Positions 52,775 through 63,950 of a stretch of 64,000 nucleotides of DNA are shown here, piece by piece; the first letter of the stretch is position 1, and every line of letters begins with the position of its first letter. The notes beneath the pieces are model-generated. The model saw nothing but the letters and a program-made list of their open reading frames with translations. It made no database searches and was not told the DNA's origin. The position numbers and the translations under genes are program-made. This DNA comes from Agromyces kandeliae (GTDB taxonomy: Bacteria > Actinomycetota > Actinomycetes > Actinomycetales > Microbacteriaceae), in assembly GCF_009674665.1 (NCBI RefSeq), contig NZ_WKJD01000004.1, forward strand, positions 62,001 to 126,000, written 5' to 3'.

Positions 52775-54569
52775 TCGTTCCCGTCCGGTCCTGCGGCAGG
52801 CGGTCCCGCCCGTGCGCAGGCTCGTGCCGTCGGTGCTCCTCGGCATGCTCGCCGGCCTCTCGAGCGTCGCACTGCTCGCCTCGAGCGCCTGGCTCATCGC
52901 CCGCGCCGCCGAGCAGCCTCCGGTGCTGTACCTCTCGCTCGGCGTGGTCGGCGTCCGCGCGTTCGCGCTCGGGCGCGCGGTCTTCCGCTACCTCGAGCGG
53001 CTCGCCGGTCACGACGCGGCGTTCCGGCAGCTCGCCGAGATCCGGGTCGGCGTGTTCGAGCGGATGCTCCCGCTCGCGCCCGACGGGCTCGCATCGTCGC
53101 GGCGCGGCGACCTGCTCTCGCGCTTCGTCGGCGACGTCGACGAGTTGCAGAACGTGAGCCTGCGGATCGTGCAGCCCGTCGCGAGCGCCGTGATCGTCCT
53201 CGCCGCGGCGTTCGCGGGGCTCGCCTGGCTCGCACCGGGCGCCGCGGTGGCCGTGACCGTGGTCCTCGTGATCGGCATCGGCGGCGCCGTGCTCGCCCAG
53301 GTGCTGCTCGCCGCTCGCGCGGACGACCGGCTCGCGCCGCTCCGCGGCGAGCTGCAGGCGGCCGTCGTCGAGCACGTGCAGGCGCTCGACGTGCTCGTGG
53401 CATTCGGTGCCGCCGACGCCGGGCGCGACCGCATCCGCCGGCTCGGCCGTCGACTCGAGCGCGCGACCCGCGCCCGGGCGTCCGCGGTCGGTCTCGCGGC
53501 GGCCGCGATGAGCGCCGTCGGCGCGTTCGCGGCGGCGGCGAGCCTGGGCGCCGCGCAGCCGCTCCTCGAGGGGGGTCGGATCGACGGGCCGACGTTCGCG
53601 GTGCTCTGCCTGGTGCCGCTCGCGATCGCCGAGGTCGCCGCGGCGATCCCCGTGGCGCTCGGGTCGCTGCGCGTGGTCCGAGCCAGCGCGCGTCGGGTCG
53701 CCGACGCGGTGCCGGAGGTCGTCCCGCCCGAGATCCCGGCACGTCGGCAGGGCGAGCGGGTCGCGACATCCGGGTCTCGATCGCTCACGCCCGCCCCCGG
53801 CGGGCGGGGCGTTCCGGCGATCGCGCTCCGAGGTGCGAGTGCGCGATGGCCCGCGATCACGGGCGACATGACGGCTCCGGGTGCCGCCGGCGCATCCGCT
53901 CGCCCCGCGCTCGCGCCGCTCGACCTCGACCTCGTCTCGGGCGAGCGAGTGCTCGTCGCCGGACCCTCCGGGTCGGGCAAGACGACGCTGGCGCACGTGC
54001 TGGTCCGATTCCTGGAGTACGGCGGCTCGTACCGGATCGGCGGCGTCGAAGCGCGCGACCTCGACCCACGGGACGTCCGCCGCACGGTCGGCCTCGTCGA
54101 GCAGCGGCCGTGGCTCTTCGACGAGGACCTCCGGCAGAACCTCGTCTTCGCACGCGACACCGCGACCGACGCGGAACTGCTCGACGTGCTGGAGCGCGTC
54201 GGCCTGGCGGAATGGGCGGCCGCGCGCGGCGGCCTCGACGCGCGGGTCGGCGAGCGCGGCGCGCTCGTCTCCGGCGGACAGGCGCAGCGGATCGCGCTGG
54301 CCAGGGCGATGCTCGCCGACTTCCCGGTGCTCGTGCTCGACGAGCCGACGGCGAGCGTCGACCCTGCGCAGGCCGACGAGCTCCTGACGGACCTGCTGGC
54401 CGCGGCCGGCGACCGGTCGGTGGTGCTGATCTCGCACACCGGCGCGCCGACCGGACTCGTCGATCGCGCCGTCGCGCTCGGCGCCGAGGAGATCGGGCCG
54501 GCGGGGTCCGTCGACGAGGATTCCGTGCGTATCGCGCACGGTCGTTGCGGCGAGCGGGGAACCCCCTAG
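52767..54569 (+). CDS. cydC: CydC subunit of the thiol/haem ABC exporter
   Basis: A 600-residue ABC half-transporter and partner of CydD. The membrane domain is about residues 15-300, followed by a long Pro/Arg-rich linker and the ATPase domain with VAGPSGSGKTTLAHVL, LVSGGQAQRIALARAML and LVLDEPTASVDPAQ, and ISHTG at the H-loop. The GTG at 52767 is chosen because the conserved RLVPSVLLGMLAGLSSVALL helix follows. It overlaps cydD by 8 nt. A longer open frame upstream is cydD read out of frame. Confidence 0.93.
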   Translation: MPDRSRPVLRQAVPPVRRLVPSVLLGMLAGLSSVALLASSAWLIARAAEQPPVLYLSLGVVGVRAFALGRAVFRYLERLAGHDAAFRQLAEIRVGVFERMLPLAPDGLASSRRGDLLSRFVGDVDELQNVSLRIVQPVASAVIVLAAAFAGLAWLAPGAAVAVTVVLVIGIGGAVLAQVLLAARADDRLAPLRGELQAAVVEHVQALDVLVAFGAADAGRDRIRRLGRRLERATRARASAVGLAAAAMSAVGAFAAAASLGAAQPLLEGGRIDGPTFAVLCLVPLAIAEVAAAIPVALGSLRVVRASARRVADAVPEVVPPEIPARRQGERVATSGSRSLTPAPGGRGVPAIALRGASARWPAITGDMTAPGAAGASARPALAPLDLDLVSGERVLVAGPSGSGKTTLAHVLVRFLEYGGSYRIGGVEARDLDPRDVRRTVGLVEQRPWLFDEDLRQNLVFARDTATDAELLDVLERVGLAEWAAARGGLDARVGERGALVSGGQAQRIALARAMLADFPVLVLDEPTASVDPAQADELLTDLLAAAGDRSVVLISHTGAPTGLVDRAVALGAEEIGPAGSVDEDSVRIAHGRCGERGTP

Positions 54570-54639
54570 CGGTATCCACCGGGCGCTGGTTGAATCCGTG
54601 CATCCGCACCACCCCGATCGCGAAGGAGCCATCACCCCC

Positions 54640-56493
54640 ATGAGAGCACTACGCACCGGTACCGCCGTCGTCGCCGTCGCGGCGCTCGCACTCGGCGCCG
54701 GACCGGCATTCGCCCACGACGACACCCCGTGGATCGACGACGGCGTCCTGGATTCCGGCAAGGAGACCCACCAGCACCACGCGCACGACCAGCAGCACGG
54801 TGAAGAGGACGGACACCTGCCGCCGTCGAGCGAGAACGTGACGAAGATCGCGAACCTCGATCTCTTCGAGGACGAGGAGGAACCGGGTCGCATCGCCGAC
54901 GTGTCGGCCTACGGGAACTACGCCTACCTCACGGCCTTCTGGGAGCCCGAGTGCGACCGCGGCGGCGTCTACATCGTCGACATCTCCGACCCGGAGGCAC
55001 CCGAGCTCGTTACGCTCATCCCGAGCCACCGCGGCACGTTCAGCGGTGAGGGGTCGCAGGTGATCCACCTGGAGACGCCGTACTTCACGGGCGAGGTGCT
55101 CGCGTACCAGAACGAGATCTGCCCCGGAGAGACCAAGGGCGTGGGGGGCATGACGCTCGTCGACGTGACCGACCCGACGAAGCCGAAGAAGCTCGTCGAG
55201 GGTGCGGGTGACTTCTCGGTCGCGGGCAAGGCCCAGACGAAGTCGAACGAGACCCACTCGGTGCGCATGTGGGCCGACGGCGACAAGGCCTACGCGGTGC
55301 TCGTCGACGACCTCGAGGACACCGACATCGACATCCTCGACATCACGAACCCGTCGAAGCCGAAGCTCGTCTCCGAGACCTCGCTCGACGCGGACACCGC
55401 CCAGTCGCCCGGCGAGGTGCACGGCGACGCGGTCTTCCTCCACGACATGGTCGTCGAGGAGATCGACGGCGAGATGATCATGCTCGCGTCCTACTGGGAC
55501 GGCGGATACGCGCTGCTGAACGTCGACGACCCCGCCGACCCGGTCTTCCTCCGCGACACCGACTTCGAGGCGACCGACCCGGTGCGAGCGCTGTTCGGCC
55601 AGACCGTGACGCCCGAGGGCAACGCGCACCAGGCCGAGTTCACGAACGACCGCGAGTTCTTCATCGCGACGGACGAGGACTTCGACCCGTTCCGGGTCGT
55701 GGCGACCATGGAGGACGGCACGGAGTTCACCGCGATCCAGGGGTCCGACGTGCCGCAGGTCGACGCCGAGACCACGCTCGCGGGCGACACCCGCTTCGTC
55801 GGCCTCGCGTGCGACGCAGCGAGCGTTCCGGCCGCGAGCGCCGGCGAGATCGCGATCATCGAGCGCGGCGTGTGCGACTTCACGGTGAAGGTGCAGAACG
55901 TCGAGGCGAAGGGCTACGAGGGTGCGGTCGTCTTCAATCGCACGGGCGTCGACGGCTGCGACACGCTCATCTCGATGCTCGTCGAGGCCGGGATCCCCGC
56001 GGTCTTCGTCTCGCGGACCGACGGCTTCCGCATCCTGACGGGCGGCGTGCCCGGCGACTACACGTGCGACGCCTCCGGTGCGGGAACGACCGTTCCGACC
56101 CCGGTCGGCGGCCTCGGTCAGGACGTCGCCATCCAGGCGGTGTTCGACGGCTGGGGCTACGTGCACCTGTACGACGCCGAGACCATGGTGGACCTCGACC
56201 AGTACTGGGTGCCGGAGAGCCAGGACGCCGACTTCGCGTCGGGCTTCGGCGACCTCTCGGTGCACGAGGTCGCGACCGACCCCGATGAGGAGCTCGCCTA
56301 CATCTCGTACTACGCCGCGGGCTTCCGCGTCGTGAGCTACGCGGGTGGCGAGTTCGAGGAGCTCGGCCACTACATCGAGGACGGCGGGAACAACTTCTGG
56401 GGCGTCGAGGTGCACCAGCATCCGAACGGCCAGGAGTACGTGCTCGCCTCCGACCGCGACAGCGGCCTGTACATCTTCCAGTACACGCCGTGA
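54640..56493 (+). CDS. Secreted LVIVD-repeat protein with inserted PA domain
   Basis: A 617-residue exported protein. The signal peptide ends GPAFA|HD at residue 25. A His-rich stretch (ETHQHHAHDQQHGEEDGH) follows. Repeats of YIVDISDPEAPEL / LVDVTDPTKPKKL / ILDITNPSKPKL type are LVIVD repeats forming a beta-propeller. A protease-associated domain (about residues 385-470, IAIIERGVCDFTVKVQNVEAKG) is inserted in the propeller, and the chain ends in further propeller strands. No sortase motif or anchor is seen. Function is unknown; metal binding or protein binding is suggested. The ATG at 54640 (GAAGGAG 11 nt upstream) starts at the signal peptide. Confidence 0.8.
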   Translation: MRALRTGTAVVAVAALALGAGPAFAHDDTPWIDDGVLDSGKETHQHHAHDQQHGEEDGHLPPSSENVTKIANLDLFEDEEEPGRIADVSAYGNYAYLTAFWEPECDRGGVYIVDISDPEAPELVTLIPSHRGTFSGEGSQVIHLETPYFTGEVLAYQNEICPGETKGVGGMTLVDVTDPTKPKKLVEGAGDFSVAGKAQTKSNETHSVRMWADGDKAYAVLVDDLEDTDIDILDITNPSKPKLVSETSLDADTAQSPGEVHGDAVFLHDMVVEEIDGEMIMLASYWDGGYALLNVDDPADPVFLRDTDFEATDPVRALFGQTVTPEGNAHQAEFTNDREFFIATDEDFDPFRVVATMEDGTEFTAIQGSDVPQVDAETTLAGDTRFVGLACDAASVPAASAGEIAIIERGVCDFTVKVQNVEAKGYEGAVVFNRTGVDGCDTLISMLVEAGIPAVFVSRTDGFRILTGGVPGDYTCDASGAGTTVPTPVGGLGQDVAIQAVFDGWGYVHLYDAETMVDLDQYWVPESQDADFASGFGDLSVHEVATDPDEELAYISYYAAGFRVVSYAGGEFEELGHYIEDGGNNFWGVEVHQHPNGQEYVLASDRDSGLYIFQYTP

Positions 56494-56513
56494 TCCGCTG
56501 ACCGCACCGCACG

Positions 56514-56542
56514 GCGGGCGGGTGCCGACGGCACCCGCCCGC
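56514..56542 (+). terminator. Terminator hairpin after the LVIVD gene
   Basis: GCGGGCGGGTGCC pairs perfectly with GGCACCCGCCCGC around the loop GAC (13-bp stem). There is no T-run. It lies 20 bp after the stop. Confidence 0.75.
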
Positions 56543-56570
56543 TGCGCGCGCCGGCGGTGCTCCTCGGCCG

Positions 56571-56576
56571 TAGGCT
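56571..56576 (+). promoter_or_regulatory. Leaderless -10 box TAGGCT of pabB
   Basis: TAGGCT ends 6 nt before the ATG at 56583. The bases between (GAGGGG) also resemble a ribosome binding site but would lie upstream of the predicted start of transcription. Confidence 0.5.
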
Positions 56577-56582
56577 GAGGGG

Positions 56583-58031
56583 ATGCCCCGTCGGATCCGG
56601 AGTCTCGTGCTGCCCGAGTGGCGCGACCCGGCCGACGTGTTCCTCGCCCTCGCCGTCGGCGCGACCCGCGTCGCCTGGCTCGACGGCGGCGACGACGCGC
56701 GGGAGGGGCGGAGCGTGATCGCGATCGCCGCCGACGGCGCCCCCGTCGTGGTCGCGGGCGCCGATGCCGACCCGGATGCCGTCCAAGCGTCGCTCGCGGC
56801 CGGGCTCGGGGTCGATCCCGACGTGGCGCGCGAGCCCGGCGCGCGCGCCGCGGTCGGCTGGCACGGTTGGTTCGGCTACGAGTTCGGTGCGCGCATGCTC
56901 GGCGTGCCCGCGGCGCCCACCTCGACGCCCGAGGTCGCCTTCTTCCTCGCCGATCGCGTAGTGGTCTTCGAGCACGAGACGCGGCGGGTGCGGCTGGAGT
57001 GGATCGAGGACGACGCCGGCGTCCCCGGCGGACTCGACGGGTGGGTGCGCGAGACGACCCTGGCGATCGAACTGGTCGATCCCGGTCGCGGGCGAGCCGA
57101 GGCATCCGTCGCCCGAATCGGGGAGAACCCGGCGACGCCCGCGCGCACCCGCTGGCGCCACGACCCCGACGAGTACCGGCGCATGATCGCCGAGTGCCTG
57201 GCCGCCATCACGCGCGGCGACGCCTACCAGCTCTGCCTCACCAATCGCGTCGACGTCGACGTGCGGCCCGATCCGATCGCGGCCTACCTCGCCCTGCGGT
57301 CCTCGAGCCCGAGCCATCACGGCGGGTTCGTCCGCATCGACGACGTGGCCCTGCTCAGCGCATCGCCCGAGCAGTTCCTGCTCGTCGAGCCCGACCGCAC
57401 GGTCGCGACCAAGCCGATGAAGGGCACCCGGCCGCGCTCGGCCGATGCGGCGACGGATGCCGCGCTCCGCGCCGAGCTCCACTCGAGCGAGAAGGAGCGC
57501 GCCGAGAACCTCATGATCGTCGACCTCATGCGCAACGACCTCGGCCGCATCGCCGAGCTCGGCAGCGTCCGGGTGCCGCACCTGCTCGAGGTCGAGGAGT
57601 ACCCGCACGTCCACCAGCTCGTCTCGACGGTCACGGCGCGGCTGCGCCATCCGCTGACGGCCCTCGACGCCGTGCGCTCGGCGTTCCCCGCCGGATCGAT
57701 GACGGGAGCGCCCAAGCTGTCGGCCATGACCATCCTGCACCGACTGGAGCGCGGCCCGCGGGGCGTCTACTCCGGGGCGTTCGGATGCCTCGGGGTCGAC
57801 GGCACGGCCGACCTCGCGATGGTGATCCGCTCGATCGTGCTCACCCCCGACGGCGCGTCGATCGGCACCGGCGGCGGGATCACGGCGCTGTCCGACCCCG
57901 ACGAGGAGGTCGAGGAGACCCGCGTCAAGGCGCGCGCGCTCATCGCGGCGCTCGGCGGGGACGCGCCGGATGCGTGGACAGGTGACTCCGGCGGGTCCGC
58001 ATCGCCGGGCGCACCCGACGTGGACGCCTGA
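56583..58031 (+). CDS. pabB: Aminodeoxychorismate synthase component I (PabB)
   Basis: A 482-residue chorismate-utilising enzyme. The C-terminal half has the fold signature: YLALRSSSPSHHGGFV, ASPEQFLLVEPDRTVATKPMKGTRPR, ENLMIVDLMRNDLGRIA, FPAGSMTGAPKLSAM and YSGAFG. The PMKGT block, with Lys where TrpE has Ala in its PIAGT, marks PabB rather than anthranilate synthase. It makes aminodeoxychorismate for folate with ammonia from PabA. No pabA or pabC is adjacent, so the amidotransferase is elsewhere. The ATG is close to a leaderless -10. Confidence 0.92.
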   Translation: MPRRIRSLVLPEWRDPADVFLALAVGATRVAWLDGGDDAREGRSVIAIAADGAPVVVAGADADPDAVQASLAAGLGVDPDVAREPGARAAVGWHGWFGYEFGARMLGVPAAPTSTPEVAFFLADRVVVFEHETRRVRLEWIEDDAGVPGGLDGWVRETTLAIELVDPGRGRAEASVARIGENPATPARTRWRHDPDEYRRMIAECLAAITRGDAYQLCLTNRVDVDVRPDPIAAYLALRSSSPSHHGGFVRIDDVALLSASPEQFLLVEPDRTVATKPMKGTRPRSADAATDAALRAELHSSEKERAENLMIVDLMRNDLGRIAELGSVRVPHLLEVEEYPHVHQLVSTVTARLRHPLTALDAVRSAFPAGSMTGAPKLSAMTILHRLERGPRGVYSGAFGCLGVDGTADLAMVIRSIVLTPDGASIGTGGGITALSDPDEEVEETRVKARALIAALGGDAPDAWTGDSGGSASPGAPDVDA

Positions 58032-58065
58032 CGCGAACGGCCGACGCACGACTCCGGGCATTGAG

Positions 58066-58071
58066 TAGGCT
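58066..58071 (+). promoter_or_regulatory. -10 box TAGGCT of leuS
   Basis: TAGGCT with a start near 58078 gives a GC-rich leader of about 70 nt with short self-complementary pieces. No T-box or leucine attenuator peptide could be recognised. Confidence 0.45.
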
Positions 58072-58148
58072 TGATCCTCGGGCGCCCGTCGTGCGCGCCC
58101 GCATCCGGGCGACTCGCCCGCCCCCCGCGCATCACGATTGAGAGTCAC

Positions 58149-60722
<2,574 letters not shown>

Positions 60723-60735
60723 GTCGCGTCCGAAC

Positions 60736-60764
60736 CGAGCCGTCCTCCACAGCGAGGCGGCTCG
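60736..60764 (+). terminator. Possible terminator after leuS
   Basis: CGAGCCG and CCTC pair with GAGG and CGGCTCG, with a 1-nt bulge, directly after the leuS stop. No T-run follows. Confidence 0.45.
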
Positions 60765-60816
60765 ACCGGTGGATGTCGCGTGCCCGCCATGGGCCGAGTC
60801 CGGTCGCGCCTCGTCG

Positions 60817-60822
60817 TAGCGT
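60817..60822 (+). promoter_or_regulatory. Leaderless -10 box TAGCGT of comEA
   Basis: TAGCGT ends 6 nt before the GTG of comEA; no ribosome binding site is present before the GTG. Confidence 0.5.
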
Positions 60823-60828
60823 CACGGC

Positions 60829-61518
60829 GTGACCGTCGAACCCCCCGACCCGCTCGACCAGCTCGCCGGCGCGCGCGCCCGCCCGCGGTCGCGCGCGGCC
60901 GTGGGCGGGGCGGTCGTGCTGTTCGTCGCCGCGGTCGCAGTCTCCGCGGTGCTGTCGTTCGGGGCGGGCGGCGGGGGTGCGCAGGGCGAGATCGTCCGCG
61001 TCGAGGGCGACGGTGCGGGCGGCGCCGCTCCCGGCGTCGGCGCGACGGGCGGGGTTCCTCCCGCGACCGGCGCGGCGGCGATGCCGACGATCCTGGTGCA
61101 CGTGCTCGGCGCAGTGGCGGAGCCCGGCATCGTCGAGCTCACGACCGGAGCGCGCGTGGTCGACGCCATCGGCGCGGCGGGCGGACTCGCGGGCGACGCC
61201 GACCCGGCAGGGGTGAACCTCGCGCGCGTGCTCGTCGACGGCGAGCAGCTCGTCGTGCCGCGCGAAGGCGAGGTGCCGCAGCCGGCCGCCGTCGGCGGCG
61301 GCGGCAGCACCGTCGCGGGGAGCGACGGTCGGGTCAGCATCAACCGGGCGGATGTCGCCGCGCTCGACACGCTCCCGAGGATCGGGCCGGCGTTGGCGCA
61401 GCGCATCATCGACTGGCGTGAGGCGAACGGGCCCTTCACCGATGTCTCGCAGCTGATGGAGGTGGCGGGCATCGGCGATGCCGTGTACTCCGGGCTCGTC
61501 GACCTCGTGAGCCTCTGA
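60829..61518 (+). CDS. comEA: Competence-type DNA-binding protein ComEA
   Basis: A 229-residue membrane-anchored protein. One N-terminal transmembrane helix (AAVGGAVVLFVAAVAVSAVLSF), an extracellular Gly/Ala linker, a SLBB domain (PTILVHVLGAVAEPGIVELT) and the C-terminal helix-hairpin-helix pair (SINRADVAALDTLPRIGPALAQRIIDWR, then GDAVYSGLVDLVSL). It would bind double-stranded DNA on the outer face and hand it to ComEC. The GTG is preceded at 6 nt by TAGCGT. The next gene comEC starts at the base after its stop. Confidence 0.93.
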   Translation: MTVEPPDPLDQLAGARARPRSRAAVGGAVVLFVAAVAVSAVLSFGAGGGGAQGEIVRVEGDGAGGAAPGVGATGGVPPATGAAAMPTILVHVLGAVAEPGIVELTTGARVVDAIGAAGGLAGDADPAGVNLARVLVDGEQLVVPREGEVPQPAAVGGGGSTVAGSDGRVSINRADVAALDTLPRIGPALAQRIIDWREANGPFTDVSQLMEVAGIGDAVYSGLVDLVSL

Positions 61519-63921
61519 GTGCGCGGCCGCCACGACCTCCGCCTGCTCGCCCCGGCAGTGTCGGCGTGGTCGGCCGCATGGATCGCGACCAACGCGCCCG
61601 ATGCCGGCCTGCCGACGTGGGTGACCCCGATCACCGCCTGGGGCGTGGCGGGAGTCGCGCTCGGTGTCCTGCTCGTCCTTCGGGTGGGCGGTCGCGGGAG
61701 CACTGCCGTCCGCATCCACGCGGGCGCGCCGGTCCTCGTCCGTTCCGCTGCCGCGCTGCTGCTGGCGGCATCGGCCGCCGGCATGGTCACGGCCTCGGCG
61801 TGGGGTTCGCTCGAACGGCGCGCACCCGAGGCAGTCGCGGCCGCGGCATCCGGGCGCGAGGAGGTCGTGGCGAGCGTGAGGCTCGAGTCGGCGCCTCGCC
61901 CGGCGAGCGCGGCGCCCTGGTCGGGCGAGCCGAGGGTGCGCGCCGCCGCGACGCTCCTCGCACTGACCACGGACGGCGCCCCGACCGAGGTCGGGCGGAT
62001 CCGAGTCGACCTGTCGCTGCCCGCAGACGAGCACCCGCTGGGCTTCGGCTCGACCGTCGTCGTCGAGGGTCGGCTCGCGGAACTGCCGCCGTCCTCGCGC
62101 GCGGCGTTCCGGCTGTCCGCATCGAGGATCCTCGACACCGGCCAAGCACCACCGTGGCTCGCGTGGACGCATCCGCTTCGCGAGGGGCTGGCCGAGGCAT
62201 CCGCCCGGCTGGGCGGCGACGGCGGCGCCCTCGTGCCGGGTCTCGCGATCGGCGACACGTCGCGCGTCTCCGACGACCTGCGGGCCGCCATGACCACCGC
62301 GTCGCTCACGCACCTGACGGCGGTGTCCGGTGCGAACTGCGCGATCATCACGGCCGCCGCATTCTGGGTCGCGGGGCTCGCCGGCCTCCCACGGGCAGGC
62401 CGCGTGGTCGCGGCGCTCGTGGCGTTGACCGGCTTCGTCGCGCTCGTGACCCCGGAGGCCAGCGTCGTGCGGGCGTCCGCCATGGCGCTCGTCGTGCTCA
62501 CGGCCTGCGCGACCGCGCGCGCCGCCGGCGGCATGCCGGCCCTCGGCCTCGCGGTCGTCGCGCTGCTCGCGCTCGATCCGTGGTACGCCGGCGACGCCGG
62601 ATTCGCGCTCTCCGTGTGTGCCACGGCCGGACTCGTGCTGCTGTCCGGCCCGCTCGCGACCGTGCTCGCGAGGTGGGTTCCGCGGCCGCTCGCCACCGTC
62701 GTGGCGATCCCGCTCGCCGCACAGCTCGCGTGCCAGCCGGTCCTCATCCTCCTCGAGCCGGTCATCCCGGTCTACGGCGTGCCGGCGAACCTCCTCGCCG
62801 CGCCCGCCGCCCCGATCGCGACCATGGCCGGCCTGCTGGGCTGCCTCGTGCTGCCCGTGCTGCCGTCCGTGGGCCTCGCCGCCCTCCAGGTGGCCTGGGT
62901 GCCCGCGGCGTGGATCGCGCTGCTCGCCCGCGGCGTCGAGCGCATGCCGTTCACCGGCGTGCCGTGGCCGCCCGATGTCGGCGGTGCGATGCTCGCGGCG
63001 GCCGCGATCGGTGCCGGTCTCGTCCTCGCGCTCGGAGCCGGTCGGCCCGTGACGCGCGCACGGAGGGCCCTGCGGCGCGCGGCCGCCGTCGCACTCTGCA
63101 TGAGCGTCGGCATTCCGCTCGGGCTCGCCACCGGCCCACCGATCCTCGCGAGCGCGTCGCGCCCGGCCGATTGGGACGTGTGGCAGTGCGACGTCGGACA
63201 GGGGGACGCGGTCCTCGTCCGCAGCGAGGACGCGGTGATGCTCGTCGACGCCGGGCCCGACCCCGACGCCCTCGCCGGATGCCTCGCCGTCGCCGGCGTC
63301 GATCGCATCCAGCTCCTCGTGCTCACCCACTGGGACGCGGACCACGTGACGGGCACCGCTGCGCTCGCGGGCAAGGTCGACGACGTGCTCCACGGGCCGC
63401 TCGACGGCACCCGTTCAGCGCGCGCGCTCGAGCCGCTCGTCGACGGCGGCGCGACGCACGCCGAGGTCGTCGCCGGGGCGCACGGAACGCTCGGCGCCGC
63501 CGCGTGGCGGGTCGTCTGGCCGCGCCCGGACGCGGCACCGGGGAACGACGCGAGCGTCGTGCTCCACCTGGTGACACCCGACTTCGGCGCCCTCTTCCTC
63601 GGCGACCTCGGACGGGAGGCGCAGGACGCGATGCGCCGCGCGACGGCGGTCGGCCGCGTCGACCTGGTGAAGGTCGCCCATCACGGCAGTGCCGACCAGA
63701 GCGCCGATCTCTACGGCGAGCTCGGGGCATCCGTCGGGCTGATCGGCGTCGGCGCCGAGAACGGGTACGGGCATCCGACGGCATCCCTGCTCGAGGCGCT
63801 CGACGGCGCAGCGACGGCGCCCGTGCGCAGCGATACGTCGGGGGCGGCGGCGCTGCGGGCCGTGCCCGGCGGGTTCGAACTCTGGATCGAGCGGGGCGTG
63901 GGTGTCGCGGGTGCTCCGTAG
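61519..63921 (+). CDS. comEC: ComEC/Rec2-type DNA uptake channel
   Basis: An 800-residue membrane protein with an N-terminal OB-like region, a competence core (HLTAVSGANCAIITAAAF and further helices) and a C-terminal metallo-beta-lactamase-like domain (VGQGDAVLVRS, LTHWDADHVTG, HHGSADQS). It would form the channel moving single-stranded DNA into the cytosol. The MBL motif HWDADH keeps the metal ligands. GTG start directly follows the comEA stop, so the pair is coupled. Type IV pilus and DprA genes are not in the window; competence in the organism is unproven. Confidence 0.93.
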   Translation: MRGRHDLRLLAPAVSAWSAAWIATNAPDAGLPTWVTPITAWGVAGVALGVLLVLRVGGRGSTAVRIHAGAPVLVRSAAALLLAASAAGMVTASAWGSLERRAPEAVAAAASGREEVVASVRLESAPRPASAAPWSGEPRVRAAATLLALTTDGAPTEVGRIRVDLSLPADEHPLGFGSTVVVEGRLAELPPSSRAAFRLSASRILDTGQAPPWLAWTHPLREGLAEASARLGGDGGALVPGLAIGDTSRVSDDLRAAMTTASLTHLTAVSGANCAIITAAAFWVAGLAGLPRAGRVVAALVALTGFVALVTPEASVVRASAMALVVLTACATARAAGGMPALGLAVVALLALDPWYAGDAGFALSVCATAGLVLLSGPLATVLARWVPRPLATVVAIPLAAQLACQPVLILLEPVIPVYGVPANLLAAPAAPIATMAGLLGCLVLPVLPSVGLAALQVAWVPAAWIALLARGVERMPFTGVPWPPDVGGAMLAAAAIGAGLVLALGAGRPVTRARRALRRAAAVALCMSVGIPLGLATGPPILASASRPADWDVWQCDVGQGDAVLVRSEDAVMLVDAGPDPDALAGCLAVAGVDRIQLLVLTHWDADHVTGTAALAGKVDDVLHGPLDGTRSARALEPLVDGGATHAEVVAGAHGTLGAAAWRVVWPRPDAAPGNDASVVLHLVTPDFGALFLGDLGREAQDAMRRATAVGRVDLVKVAHHGSADQSADLYGELGASVGLIGVGAENGYGHPTASLLEALDGAATAPVRSDTSGAAALRAVPGGFELWIERGVGVAGAP

Positions 63922-63924
63922 ACT
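63919..63924 (+). promoter_or_regulatory. -10 box TAGACT for the next gene, built into the comEC stop
   Basis: The TAG stop of comEC begins TAGACT. A start near 63931 gives a leader of about 20 nt with GGGAAGGGAG before the GTG at 63951. Confidence 0.45.
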
Positions 63925-63950
63925 GGACCGGCACGAGGGAAGGGAGCGCC

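Noticed and set aside
56583-58031. Anthranilate synthase (TrpE) as identity of the chorismate enzyme
   Set aside because: The active-site block is PMKGT with Lys, as in PabB; TrpE has Ala at that position, and no trp genes are nearby.
58072-58148. T-box or leucine attenuator in the leuS leader
   Set aside because: No conserved T-box sequence, specifier loop or Leu-rich peptide is present; the short GC-rich complementarity is not specific.
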